From the NCBI RefSeq assembly GCF_034439435.1, contig NZ_JAPCKJ010000003.1:372001-436000 (forward strand): 64,000 nucleotides of DNA. Reading direction: 5' to 3'. The stretch is from Sarcina sp034439435. GTDB taxonomy: Bacteria; Bacillota; Clostridia; Clostridiales; Clostridiaceae. Made by a program: the position numbers and the translations under genes. Numbering within the stretch: the stretch's first letter is position 1; each line of letters starts with the position of its first letter. The notes beneath the pieces are model-generated. The model was not told where the DNA came from, did no database searches, and saw only the letters and a list, made by a program, of their open reading frames with translations. This document shows, piece by piece, positions 17,723 through 27,178 of the stretch.

Positions 17723-18922
17723 CTATATCTTAACTTTATTAAAGAATATTATATATAAAGCTGTAACTAAGACTGAAACTATTAGTAAACCTAAAAATAG
17801 ATAATTTTTATTAATTTCATAAATATATGCTGAAATAAGTGGTCCTAAGGCATAACCTAAAGATTCTGATGAACCAACAAAACCAAAAACAAAGCCTTTT
17901 ACTATGTGATTGTCCCCAAATTCTGAAAGAGAACTTTGAAGAGCTGCGTTTAAAAAAGTAGCTCCTAAAAAATACATTATTATAACTACTGTAAAAACTG
18001 GTATACTTCTAATTATTATTAAAGAAAGTAATGTTAAATTCATTACGGTAAAAGATAAAAATAGTTGCTTCTTATTTCCTATCTTATCACTAACATATCC
18101 TGCTATTGGAGCTCCTAAGCCAAATACCAAAAGATAAACTGATATTATTGATGAGGTATAAGAAACCGATGCTCCTAAAACATCTTGTCCATAAAAGTGA
18201 AAAAGTGCTATAACACAAGAATATATATAGTCTCCTAGAAAGGCTATTGATCCAAGAACTAAAACCTTGTGCATAAGACCCTTTCTTCTTAACTCTCCTA
18301 ATATACAGGTTAAACCTACTTTATTTCCTCCACATGCTTTACTTACTTTCACCTTAGTTATCTTTAAGGAAATATAAATTAAAGTAATAAATACTCCAAA
18401 GGAAGCTAAGTAAAATACAGTATTATAATCATTTAACTGCGTTACAATATATCCTGCGATTGCTGCACCTATTCCTCCACTAAAGGTGAAAACTGCTGAT
18501 GCAAAACCTGTACACTCTCCTCTTCTTCTAGAATCTAATGACCTAGCTAGTATAGAATAAGTAGCCGGAGCCGCCATACCTAAAACTGCTCCCTGTATTA
18601 CATATAAAGCTCCTACCGCTAATGTATTATTAGTTAAGGTATATCCAATTGGAACAAATGCCATTAGACCAATGCTCAGTTTTAAACTTAACTTATCCCC
18701 CATCCTATCTGAAATAATTCCAAAAGGCATTTGTGCTAGTGTCTTACTAACACCGTATAAAGACATAACAGTACCTATTACAACAGTCTCCATACCTATA
18801 GAATCAAAAAACAATGGAATTATGGGAATCATAAGACTGTAGCTTATCCCAAAAATAAATCTATATGTGCAAAAACTTCTTAATTCTGTTTTTCTGAAAA
18901 ACACACTATTTTCTATTCTCAT
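17723..18922 (-). CDS. Major facilitator superfamily transporter (copy 2)
   Basis: 399 residues, paralogue of the adjacent downstream MFS gene. Shared blocks include RFIFGISYS, FGxxSDxxGDKL, YxIQGAVLGMxAPAxYSIL, RRGECTGxASAVFT and FGFVGxSESLGYAxGPLIS. ATG 18922 has SD GGAGAAGAG. The 62-nt gap to copy 1 is consistent with co-transcription. Because both copies keep all helices and motifs, both are probably functional, perhaps with different specificity. Confidence 0.85.
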   Translation of the reverse strand: MRIENSVFFRKTELRSFCTYRFIFGISYSLMIPIIPLFFDSIGMETVVIGTVMSLYGVSKTLAQMPFGIISDRMGDKLSLKLSIGLMAFVPIGYTLTNNTLAVGALYVIQGAVLGMAAPATYSILARSLDSRRRGECTGFASAVFTFSGGIGAAIAGYIVTQLNDYNTVFYLASFGVFITLIYISLKITKVKVSKACGGNKVGLTCILGELRRKGLMHKVLVLGSIAFLGDYIYSCVIALFHFYGQDVLGASVSYTSSIISVYLLVFGLGAPIAGYVSDKIGNKKQLFLSFTVMNLTLLSLIIIRSIPVFTVVIIMYFLGATFLNAALQSSLSEFGDNHIVKGFVFGFVGSSESLGYALGPLISAYIYEINKNYLFLGLLIVSVLVTALYIIFFNKVKI

Positions 18923-19011
18923 CTCTTCTCCTACTTACTTAACAAAGTTTATATTATTTATTCTATTCTTCGCCTTCTTCATTTATTAAAATATGTAATC
19001 TAAAATTAATA

Positions 19012-19046
19012 AAAAAAGCATTTAGGTATAATCTCCTAAATGCTTT
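19012..19046 (-). terminator. Terminator of the PTS EIIC unit
   Basis: AAAGCATTTAGG / CCTAAATGCTTT followed by a seven-T run on the minus strand. Confidence 0.8.
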
Positions 19047-19141
19047 AAACTTATTATTTATTTTATAGAGTTTTTATTTTATTAATCCGTATATATAATT
19101 AACTAAAGAAATTCAATAATTATTTTAAATCATAAATTTAT

Positions 19142-20443
19142 TTAGTTAGTAGCAACCATTTCATTCTTCATTGTATTTTTCTCAAAGATTTTAAAGAATG
19201 GATAATAAAGTACCATACTTACTGGTATAAGTAAAAATACAAAAAGAACATTCATAGCATCTAAAGATGATAAATATGCTTGTGCAAAAAATGGTGTAAA
19301 TGATGGATCTACTATGTATCCTGGTGTTATAAACCCAGTTAATTGAGCAAAATATGTTAAGCCACAAGTAACTATTGGCGTTAAAATAAATGGTATGGCA
19401 AGTATTGGATTAAATACTATTGGTCCTCCAAATATTATTGGCTCATTAATTCCACAAATACCTGGTACTAATGATAATCTACCTAATGACTTTAAATGTA
19501 TAGATTTACTCTTACACATTAGTAGAACTAAACCTAAGGTATTTCCAGCTCCCCCCATTATAGCTATTCTAAACATCTGAAGATTCATAAGTGCTGTTGG
19601 ATCTTGTCCTGCCGCTATAAGCTCACTATTAATTCCAGTGTTAGTTATTCCAAGTGAAAATAGTATTGGAAATATTATTGATGTTCCATTAATTCCAAAT
19701 AACCAAAGAATATTTCCAAAAGTTATTATAAATAAGAATCCCCCAATATTATCTACAACTGATAAAGCTGGTGTTAATATGCTCATTATTGCCTCAGGAA
19801 TATTTTTACCTATCATAGAAACTAAGATAATATTTAACCCATATATTATTACTATGTTAGCTAACACTGGAAGTATAGAGTTGACAAAAGATGTTACTGC
19901 TGGTGGAACTGAACTTGGGAATTTCATTTTTAATCCCTTTAACTCTATAAATCTTGTTATTTCAACTGACAAAATTGATATTATTATTCCTACAAATAAT
20001 CCATCTGCCCCTAAAAATTGAGTACTTATTCCTCCCTCAATAGCAGGAGCTGCAACCATAAGAAAAATAGAAGTTGATATTAATCCTACTATTGGTGCAT
20101 TTAACTTATATTCCTTTGCCAATGAATAAGAAATTCCGAAAACACTTAGAAGACCAAATATCCCCATTGTCATATTAAAAGGTGCTGTTAATAAAGCATA
20201 ATTTTCAGTGGAAAAGTTTTTCCAATTAATTAAGAATTTAATAAGTATATTTGATGTATTCACATCTACTAAATCCATAGTTATTGGTGGATTAGCTATT
20301 ATTAAAAATAAAGCTCCAACAACTATAAGTGCAAGAGGCATCATCATTCCTGCTGATATGGCTCTTAAATGTATTTGGTTCCCTAATTTCGCTCCTAAAG
20401 GAGACAGTTTTTCATCTAATTTAGCTAAAAATTTGTTTTCCAT
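19142..20443 (-). CDS. PTS transporter subunit EIIC, lactose/cellobiose type
   Basis: 433 residues with about 10 hydrophobic segments. The N-terminus (FLAKLDEKLSPLGAKLGNQ, then HLRAISAGMMMPLALIVVGA), the region FPSSVPPAVTSFVNS and the CGINEPIIFGGPIVFNP block match the LacY/CelB-type EIIC family, which transports and phosphorylates beta-glucosides or diacetylchitobiose-like sugars with separate EIIA and EIIB. No EIIA or EIIB gene is present nearby, so it must borrow them from elsewhere. ATG 20443 has SD AAGGGG. It sits downstream of the RarA-C-like gene and a divergent RpiR regulator. Confidence 0.88.
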   Translation of the reverse strand: MENKFLAKLDEKLSPLGAKLGNQIHLRAISAGMMMPLALIVVGALFLIIANPPITMDLVDVNTSNILIKFLINWKNFSTENYALLTAPFNMTMGIFGLLSVFGISYSLAKEYKLNAPIVGLISTSIFLMVAAPAIEGGISTQFLGADGLFVGIIISILSVEITRFIELKGLKMKFPSSVPPAVTSFVNSILPVLANIVIIYGLNIILVSMIGKNIPEAIMSILTPALSVVDNIGGFLFIITFGNILWLFGINGTSIIFPILFSLGITNTGINSELIAAGQDPTALMNLQMFRIAIMGGAGNTLGLVLLMCKSKSIHLKSLGRLSLVPGICGINEPIIFGGPIVFNPILAIPFILTPIVTCGLTYFAQLTGFITPGYIVDPSFTPFFAQAYLSSLDAMNVLFVFLLIPVSMVLYYPFFKIFEKNTMKNEMVATN

Positions 20444-20510
20444 CTTAAGTTATCCCCTTATAAAATTTTAATCCTTAATCTCGTATACACTTGTCCTATT
20501 AAATAAAACT

Positions 20511-20567
20511 CAAAATTCTTCCTCAAAGAATTTTTTGAATTGAGAGATGTTAATTTATCTCTCAATT
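20511..20567 (-). other. Two adjacent hairpins between RarA-C-like gene and EIIC
   Basis: AAAATTCTT / AAGAATTTT (20511-20533) and AATTGAGAGAT / ATCTCTCAATT (20538-20567) are perfect stems in the 156-nt gap between two co-directional genes. Neither has a T-run on the minus strand, suggesting processing, stability or attenuation rather than full termination. Confidence 0.5.
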
Positions 20568-20599
20568 AGTCCTACCCCTTAAAGAGATTTATCTTTTAA

Positions 20600-21214
20600 T
20601 TAATATTGAAATCCATTATATTTAAATGCTGATTCAACGGCATCTTCTGCTTTATAAACCTTAAGTATTTCTTCATATCTTTCTTTATAGTCATTATCTA
20701 CATTCATTTGAGGTATAACTTTACTTGCTTCATGTAAAAAATGGAATGAATCTCTTCCCATTTCAGCGCCTCTAACTGTGTGCTTATCTAAAGCGTAATC
20801 AGGAATTTCTGGAACTTCTCCCATTGCAAAGCCTTTAATAACTATATTTTTAAGTAAATCACTTGATCTATCTTTTTCACATGCACAAAGATATCTAATA
20901 GCATGTATGAAGAATATAGGTCTATCTCCATCTGCATAGTCAAACTCTTTTCTCATAGTATTTAAATTATTTATTAAAATTGGTGCATTAGTATCTCCCA
21001 TTCCAATATCTTCAACAGTGATTGTTATAAGTCTTCTCCAAAGTTTATCCTCCATTTGAGGTGAAGTTATGTACATTTCATAAGCAAATTTACAAGCTTC
21101 TTCAACAAGCCCTCTTCTTATTGATTTTTGAAGGGAAGATATAACCTCGTCTCCTCTTAAACCATTTCTTGTTCTTATATTTGCCCATGGATCTTGAATG
21201 AATTTTTTACTCAT
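20600..21214 (-). CDS. Free-standing MgsA/RarA C-terminal-domain protein
   Basis: 204 residues. Residues about 23-75 (SSLQKSIRRGLVEEACKFAY, then RRLITITVEDIGMGD) match the tetramerisation/C-terminal region of the replication-associated recombination ATPase RarA/MgsA (SALQKSIRGSDxDAAL, RRLxxxASEDIG). The whole AAA+ ATPase module is missing. It therefore cannot act as RarA by itself; a scaffold or regulatory role is possible. ATG 21214 has SD TAGGAGAG. It lies between a PTS EIIC gene and a divergent RpiR regulator, an odd context for a replication-type domain. Confidence 0.7.
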   Translation of the reverse strand: MSKKFIQDPWANIRTRNGLRGDEVISSLQKSIRRGLVEEACKFAYEMYITSPQMEDKLWRRLITITVEDIGMGDTNAPILINNLNTMRKEFDYADGDRPIFFIHAIRYLCACEKDRSSDLLKNIVIKGFAMGEVPEIPDYALDKHTVRGAEMGRDSFHFLHEASKVIPQMNVDNDYKERYEEILKVYKAEDAVESAFKYNGFQY

Positions 21215-21293
21215 AATAACTCTCCTATCTAAAATAAGTATTTAAATATGTTATAATTTATCTTAAAAAACAGTACTTCATAGAGGTGATTTT

Positions 21294-21989
21294 ATGACAT
21301 TTTTTTATTCTACTGATAAATACAATCTAAATGAACTTGAAATAAATATTCTAAATTACTTAGAAAAAAATATAAATGACATAAAAAATATAAGTATTAG
21401 AAAACTAGCTAAAGAAAACTTTACTTCTACTGCAACTATTTATAAGCTTATAAAAAAACTAGGTTTTGATGGTTATGCTGATATGATTTATGCTCTCCAT
21501 TACGACAATTTAAATAAAAGTTTAGGAAGAAAATCTAATAGTCCTTATGAAGCTATTGAAAATTCCCTAAATCCATATAAAGAAAACTTTTTAAAACTTC
21601 TTAATAAGTATAAAGATAAGCAAATAGTCGTAACAGGTATGGGCTTTTCTCAAATTGTTGCCGATTATATATCGGAATCCTTATTTTTAAAAGGATTTAA
21701 TATAACTTCAAAACTTCACATACAATTTTTAAATAAAGATAATGCTAATAAACTCTTATTAATAATAATTTCCCAATCTGGTGATACACCTAGACTTGTT
21801 GAATTAGCAACTAAAGCTAAAGAAAACAATTTAGAAATTATAAGCTTTACAGGCTCTGAGAACAATAAAATAAGTAGCTTATCTAATCTTTCTATAAAGA
21901 CTAGGACTAATCCTAAATTTAAAGTAGAAAGCAACTTTTTCTCTGGTGAATGTATTATCGCTATTGAACTTCTAACACAAACTCTATAA
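21294..21989 (+). CDS. RpiR/MurR-family regulator
   Basis: 231 residues with an N-terminal RpiR-type helix-turn-helix (about 15-80: SIRKLAKENFTSTATIYKLI and KLGFDGYADM) and a C-terminal SIS sugar-phosphate isomerase-like domain (VVTGMGFSQIVADYISE, then IISQSGDTPRLVELATKAKE). SIS regulators sense phosphosugars. It is divergent from the RarA-C/EIIC pair, so it probably controls that sugar uptake unit. SD AGAGGTGAT precedes ATG 21294. The effector is not identified. It should not be equated with NanR merely because nanI is nearby. Confidence 0.85.
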   Translation: MTFFYSTDKYNLNELEINILNYLEKNINDIKNISIRKLAKENFTSTATIYKLIKKLGFDGYADMIYALHYDNLNKSLGRKSNSPYEAIENSLNPYKENFLKLLNKYKDKQIVVTGMGFSQIVADYISESLFLKGFNITSKLHIQFLNKDNANKLLLIIISQSGDTPRLVELATKAKENNLEIISFTGSENNKISSLSNLSIKTRTNPKFKVESNFFSGECIIAIELLTQTL

Positions 21990-22174
21990 AGATTTCTATG
22001 CCTATACTTTACTTTATAAAATACAATTATAAAATAGTTTTAACGTCTTTAAAAACATGTTATAAAAATTTAAAACATTGTATTTATTAATTTTACTCTT
22101 GTGGTTTTTATAAAGAATAAATTTATTGATTTAACAAAAGCTATTTATTAATAAAAGCCACAGGAGGATTTATA

Positions 22175-23836
22175 ATGAAAATATTTAAAAGATTTTTCTT
22201 AATTTTATTAGTTGTTATAAATTGCATAGTTACCATTTCCCCTACTATTACCAAAGCATTTACTCTCCTAAATTCTAATCTTCTTCTAAATTCTAAATCC
22301 TCATTAACTCTATTAAATAAAGATAATGTTCCCTATATAAAAAATTCTATAATTCCCAAGTCACTTTATGTAATAATGGAAAGCCAAATGAGTAATGCAG
22401 AAAAAACCATGATTGCAACCCTCCAAGGACTTATTTCCAATAAGACAGATACTCAAATTTATATCCTTCCTTCAAGTGAAAGTGACTATAAAATCTGGCT
22501 AGAAAATTTTAAAAAAGAATATAAAATTAAAAATATTAAAATTGAAGACCCATGGGAATTATTGAACATTTTTAAACAATATATTAAAGGATATGTACTA
22601 TATAGTAATTACAGATCACCTTCAATTAACAATGCATGTACTCTTGCTTCATTAAAAAATGCTTTAGCTATTGATGAATCTATAGAATCTAGGTTAAATG
22701 AACATGGAATTACTAATTTAATTGATGATTGTAGGAATACAGATAAATACTGGGCTTTTAATAACTTATGGAATTCTGGGTTAAACCATTCAACAGTTAT
22801 ACAGTTATCTCCAGATAAAACCACTGCCCTAAGAGATTATGCAATAATGTCTAAATCTCTTATATTCTATGAAGACATTAATAGTACAGATTTAAGAGAT
22901 AAAATTTTTAGTTCTATGGAGGATAATGGATGTATATTAGGTTGGGGACCTGATGAACACGGAAATGTTTCACTTTCTTCAAAGTATGGAATTGATATGA
23001 TTGCTGCTGATTGGTCTTATAATCTTTCTGTTTTAAGCTCTTTTCCTATAAAGGATCTAACTCAAAAAAATGTAAAAGAAATAAAGCAAGAAGATGGATT
23101 TCATTATGTAACCTTTATTATGTCCGATGGAGATAATCAACAGTGGCTACTTGGAAGCAATTATAATAATAAAAATTGGTTTGGTTCTCCTTATAGAGGT
23201 AAATTTAATTTAGGATGGTCAATAAGCCAATCACTTTACTACTTAGCTCCTACTGTTTTTGAAGAATACTATAAAAGTGCTAAAAATTCAATTTGTAATG
23301 ACAACTTTGTTGTTTCTCCATCTGGGAATGGATATATATATCCAAGTAAGTTTCCATCTAATAAATTAGATAACTACACAACCCGATTAAATAATTATAT
23401 GAAAAAAGTTGATCAGAATTATGTATTAATACTTGATGATGATGCCTTTTATAAAAAAGATCTATGGAATAAATACACTACTAAATCAAACATAAATGGA
23501 CTTTTTTATCTTAATTATTATAAAAATAATAGTTATGGAGGGAAAATAATATGGTCAAATGATAAACCTGTAGTTTCTTGTCGTGATTTACTTTGGGAAG
23601 GATTAGAGAATGAAGATGAACTTATCTCTAACATAAATAATAGAGTTCTTGCAGGTCATACTAAGATAAATGATCCTAACTCCTACACATTTGTATATGT
23701 TCATGTATGGAGTAATACTATGGACAATGTCTATGATGTAGTAAATAAATTAACTAAGAATCCTAAAGTTAAGGTGGTAACTCCAACTGATTTTATGAAG
23801 TTAATAAATAAAAACTTAAATAAAGTTGATCAATAA
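22175..23836 (+). CDS. Secreted GxGYxYP-domain protein (putative glycoside hydrolase)
   Basis: 553 residues. The N-terminus (KRFFLILLVVINCIVTIS, cleavage near residue 30) is a signal peptide. The motif SGNGYIYP near residue 388 is the name-giving GxGYxYP of a putative glycoside hydrolase domain, preceded by the conserved SDGDNQQW block near 320. The family is predicted to act on glycans, and no activity is established. SD CAGGAGG precedes ATG 22175. A strong terminator follows. Its last codons and terminator recur 4.2 kb downstream, past nanI (see repeats), suggesting a past tandem paralogue. Confidence 0.8.
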   Translation: MKIFKRFFLILLVVINCIVTISPTITKAFTLLNSNLLLNSKSSLTLLNKDNVPYIKNSIIPKSLYVIMESQMSNAEKTMIATLQGLISNKTDTQIYILPSSESDYKIWLENFKKEYKIKNIKIEDPWELLNIFKQYIKGYVLYSNYRSPSINNACTLASLKNALAIDESIESRLNEHGITNLIDDCRNTDKYWAFNNLWNSGLNHSTVIQLSPDKTTALRDYAIMSKSLIFYEDINSTDLRDKIFSSMEDNGCILGWGPDEHGNVSLSSKYGIDMIAADWSYNLSVLSSFPIKDLTQKNVKEIKQEDGFHYVTFIMSDGDNQQWLLGSNYNNKNWFGSPYRGKFNLGWSISQSLYYLAPTVFEEYYKSAKNSICNDNFVVSPSGNGYIYPSKFPSNKLDNYTTRLNNYMKKVDQNYVLILDDDAFYKKDLWNKYTTKSNINGLFYLNYYKNNSYGGKIIWSNDKPVVSCRDLLWEGLENEDELISNINNRVLAGHTKINDPNSYTFVYVHVWSNTMDNVYDVVNKLTKNPKVKVVTPTDFMKLINKNLNKVDQ

Positions 23837-23878
23837 ACTAAAAAGACTATGACTTTTATTTAAAGTCATAGTCTTTCT
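23761..23878 (+). repeat. Direct repeat copy 1 (GxGYxYP 3' end plus terminator)
   Basis: This segment encodes VVTPTDFMKLINK...VDQ-stop and the terminator. The last 50 bases, from GATCAATAAACT to TTTCT, are identical to 28016-28065. The part before aligns with two gaps (7 and about 13 bases). Confidence 0.85.
23842..23876. terminator. Terminator between GxGYxYP and NanM-like genes
   Basis: AAAGACTATGACTTT / AAAGTCATAGTCTTT is a perfect 15-bp stem with a 5-nt loop, placed between convergent genes and able to serve both. Confidence 0.85.
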
Positions 23879-23880
23879 AC

Positions 23881-25035
23881 TTATTTTTTATAAATTAATT
23901 CACCTGAATAAATCTTATTTGTTCTAATTCCAGGCTTAATTTCTCCATTTATTGAGAATATATTATCACCATCTAGTATTAATGCTTCTCCACATGGGGC
24001 ATTAAATGGTACATCTCCAATTGATTTCCACTCATTATTCTTTGAGTTATAAACTAATATTTTTGTATTCCAAGAGAAATCCTGAGGATCTCTTCCAAAA
24101 TACTCTTTCTTAAATTCAGCTAAACTCTCATCTTTTAAAGTATTTAAATTCTTAACGGCATCATCATAAACAGCCTTATTAAATCCACCTATAACAAGCA
24201 TTTCATCATCATTTAATTTTACTGAATTAGCACCTAAAAGTGAAATTTCTTCATTTCCAATCTTAACATTAGCTACTTGGCTCCATGAATTATCCTTAAT
24301 GCTATACTTATAACCATCTGTATAAGCTGTTTTATCTCCACCACTAAATACATATATATCATCACCTAGTAATTGAGCAACTGATTGATTTCTAGTAGCT
24401 TCTCCAGGAATTTCTTTTAATTCTTCAGTTTTCCCTGTTTCAATATTAAATTTATATACCTTATTACTAGCTTTTCCATTTTGCTTTCCAAGACCTAAAT
24501 AAATATCCTTGTCTTTTTTAACAGCAAAACCATCACTAAATGTAAAAGGTAAATCTCCTACGTGTTTTAAATTAATCTCTCCCTTTTCATCAGTTGTAAT
24601 AAGAGAAACATTATTACCTTCATCCTCATTAGGACTTCCACCTACATAATAAATCCCTTCTTCAGCAGTTATTGAACTTCCATAACCAATTTCATAATCT
24701 AATACTGTATGATTTACTTGTTTTAAGTTTCCATTTTCATTTTTTAAAACATATATATCTGGATAAAGCTTTTTAGCTCCTCCTTTAACTACTGGCTCAT
24801 CTGGGAAGTTAGCTCCTCCTCCAACAACTATATAATCTTTTGTTTTACCATAAAGTAATCCTGCTGTTCCTATATTTTTACTTTGTCCTTTTTGAGCCTC
24901 TAACTCACCATCAACAGTCCACTTAATTGAAGTAATCTCTTTATTTTTATTATTAGCCTCACTAGGTTTATTTCCACACCCTGCTAAAACAAGCGGTAGC
25001 GTAAGTAATACTCCATACTTCCATATCTTTTTCAT
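23881..25035 (-). CDS. Kelch-type N-acetylneuraminate epimerase (NanM-like) lipoprotein
   Basis: 384 residues. A lipoprotein signal (MKKIWKYGVLLTLPLVLAGC) with lipobox LAGC places the mature protein on the outer face of the membrane. Kelch repeats follow (VGGGANFPDEPVV, VGGSPNED, VFSGGDKTA, VIGGFNKAV), with the GGxNFP-like start typical of cyclically permuted mutarotase/NanM proteins that convert alpha- to beta-sialic acid. SD AAAGG/AAAGGGG precedes ATG 25035. It is 52 nt downstream of nanI on the same strand, so sialic acid released by NanI could be mutarotated at the cell surface before uptake. Confidence 0.85.
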   Translation of the reverse strand: MKKIWKYGVLLTLPLVLAGCGNKPSEANNKNKEITSIKWTVDGELEAQKGQSKNIGTAGLLYGKTKDYIVVGGGANFPDEPVVKGGAKKLYPDIYVLKNENGNLKQVNHTVLDYEIGYGSSITAEEGIYYVGGSPNEDEGNNVSLITTDEKGEINLKHVGDLPFTFSDGFAVKKDKDIYLGLGKQNGKASNKVYKFNIETGKTEELKEIPGEATRNQSVAQLLGDDIYVFSGGDKTAYTDGYKYSIKDNSWSQVANVKIGNEEISLLGANSVKLNDDEMLVIGGFNKAVYDDAVKNLNTLKDESLAEFKKEYFGRDPQDFSWNTKILVYNSKNNEWKSIGDVPFNAPCGEALILDGDNIFSINGEIKPGIRTNKIYSGELIYKK

Positions 25036-25087
25036 AATCCTTTACCCCTTTCAAAATAAAAAAATTAAACTTTAAATAAATTAATTC

Positions 25088-27178
25088 TTAATTATTAGAG
25101 CCACTCTCTAAATATTTCAAATTCATTTCTGTGTAAGACATTTCTTCACTTGGTGTTCCTTCATATAAAACTCCGATGTTTCCATTGCTTAATTCTGTTA
25201 AACAAGAATAAGCATAGTAACCTGGTTTAATTAACTTATTGTATTTCCAATCAAATTCATATTTAGGTTCACCATTTTCATATGTTCCTACTTGATTGAT
25301 TAATCCTACCCTTACAGTACCATTTACTCTATCTCTTGTACTTGAGTTTGGATTTGAGAAAATAACAGCATCTTTTCCATCCACTTTTTTACTGTAACTT
25401 ATAACACTTAGTTGACAATATGGCTCTAAAACACTTGTATCCTTCTCTACTGTCTCATCCCAAGTAGCTCCACCATCAAAACTTGTTGCAATATTTAAAT
25501 ATCCAGTTAAATTTCTCATAAATAATTTTAATTGTCCATTTGGCATTTCAATAGCTTGACATTCAGTCAATTGGTGTGATTCATCTGATAAAGTTTTAGA
25601 ATTTATTATTTTTTCATTTTCTAATTTTCTATTATCATTTGGAGATTCTCCCATTGTCCAGTTTTTACCACTATCATCACTATATATAACAGCACTAGAT
25701 TGTTTACCCTTTTCATTTGTATAATAAACAGGCACTACTAGTCTTCCTTTATGCTCTCCATTCTTTATTTGTATTCCTCTACCTGGAGCTATTCCTAAGA
25801 ACTTCATCCAATCCTTTTTGACTTGGAAATTAATATTCTCTGGTTCACTCCAAGTCTTTCCGTCGTCATCACTATATACAAGATTTATATAGCTTGTACC
25901 TGTTGATTTTAAAGGTGATGTACTGGAATTTATATTATCTATTTTGGTTCCATCTTTAAATAAATCTCCTAGATTATTTGTTGTATACCCTGTCTTATTA
26001 CCATCTTTATCATAGACTGCATTTTCTCTTACAGTAAATTCTTTACCTGATGAATCATAAAGACACAAGTATTCTTTTCCATCAATATTCTTAAATCCAC
26101 TTCCTAATTTAGCATTCCAAAAACCATATCCTGAAGGGAAATGTGTTACTAATAAGAATATTCTTCCCGTTTCATCATCTTGAATTAAAGTTGTATCTAT
26201 AACGGATGATCTATCTGGATAATCCATTATTATTTTTCCTTTATCCCAAGTTTTCCCTCCATCTTCACTTCTTCTAACAGCAGTATCAATATCATTACGA
26301 GGTGCATCTGCTCCACCTTGTCTTCTAGCATCTATAGAAGCTATTAAAGTACCATCCTTTGTTTTGAATAGAGCTGGTATTCTATAATTGTTAGAATTTA
26401 AGAATCCCTTATAAAATAAATCTATAGGATCAGTTTTAATAGCTCCATCTACAAGCACTTCATCTTTATGCTTAGTCTCTCCAGTTTTATTTATTAAATA
26501 ATCATCACTTACAGGTTCCTTATATATATTCATAAAATCTATATTCCCTTTAAAATTATATTCATTAGATTGTCCATATCTATCAGTCTTTCCAATAAAA
26601 GCACTATCTAAATTTTCTATATTATTTAAAAACTTAGTATTACTATCTTCAATATCTCTTACTAACTTTCCATTAATAAAAAGTTTATACCCTTTGTTCT
26701 TTTCAACCTTTAAAGCAACAGTATTATCCCCTTCATTTAAGGGTTCATCTTTATAAATATGTACTAAATTTTCAGTACCACTTTGTGTATCTCCTTCATT
26801 TCTTTGATTTCTAACCTCAAAACCAACTCTTGAATTAGTAACGTAAAAATTAAAATATCCATTTTTTGTTTTGCTATTACTTATTCCTAATAAGCTTTGT
26901 ATTTTAGAATCTTTTAAATTGAATTTTACTAAAATAGTACCTTGATCTAAGCTTTTATATTTTTCTAAATCTCCAGTAATATTTAAAGCATTAGATTTCT
27001 CTAGATTGATGTTCTTATATTCTCCTAGAGAATTTAAAGTTTCCTCATTGTTTACATTAACCTCATACCCACTATTATTTCCTTCTGAGTTTAAAGTACT
27101 TCCTTTAACTAATACATAATTACCACTACTTATAACCATAGCAGCCGCTAAACTTAAAGTTATCCCTTTGTAATTCAT
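25088..27178 (-). CDS. nanI: Secreted exo-alpha-sialidase
   Basis: 696 residues from ATG 27178 (SD GGGAGG, 7-nt spacing); an upstream extension to 27223 would destroy the signal peptide. Order: signal peptide (1 to about 23), a sialic-acid-binding CBM40-like lectin domain (about 40-235), then the six-bladed sialidase propeller. The catalytic arginine motif is NNYRIPALF near 265. Four Asp boxes are visible: SEDGGKTW, SDDDGKTW, SDDSGKNW and SFDGGATW. The acid ECQAIEMP lies near 540. It cleaves terminal sialic acid from host glycoconjugates. The arrangement and start match C. perfringens NanI (about 694 residues). It has an unusually long upstream region. Confidence 0.96.
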   Translation of the reverse strand: MNYKGITLSLAAAMVISSGNYVLVKGSTLNSEGNNSGYEVNVNNEETLNSLGEYKNINLEKSNALNITGDLEKYKSLDQGTILVKFNLKDSKIQSLLGISNSKTKNGYFNFYVTNSRVGFEVRNQRNEGDTQSGTENLVHIYKDEPLNEGDNTVALKVEKNKGYKLFINGKLVRDIEDSNTKFLNNIENLDSAFIGKTDRYGQSNEYNFKGNIDFMNIYKEPVSDDYLINKTGETKHKDEVLVDGAIKTDPIDLFYKGFLNSNNYRIPALFKTKDGTLIASIDARRQGGADAPRNDIDTAVRRSEDGGKTWDKGKIIMDYPDRSSVIDTTLIQDDETGRIFLLVTHFPSGYGFWNAKLGSGFKNIDGKEYLCLYDSSGKEFTVRENAVYDKDGNKTGYTTNNLGDLFKDGTKIDNINSSTSPLKSTGTSYINLVYSDDDGKTWSEPENINFQVKKDWMKFLGIAPGRGIQIKNGEHKGRLVVPVYYTNEKGKQSSAVIYSDDSGKNWTMGESPNDNRKLENEKIINSKTLSDESHQLTECQAIEMPNGQLKLFMRNLTGYLNIATSFDGGATWDETVEKDTSVLEPYCQLSVISYSKKVDGKDAVIFSNPNSSTRDRVNGTVRVGLINQVGTYENGEPKYEFDWKYNKLIKPGYYAYSCLTELSNGNIGVLYEGTPSEEMSYTEMNLKYLESGSNN

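Noticed and set aside
19638..20021. 127-codon plus-strand ORF
   Set aside because: Antisense shadow of PTS EIIC.
21294..21989. Calling the RpiR gene nanR because of nearby nanI
   Set aside because: It is divergent from a PTS unit, and nothing in the sequence ties it to sialic acid genes.
22609..22824. 71-codon minus-strand ORF
   Set aside because: Shadow of the GxGYxYP gene.
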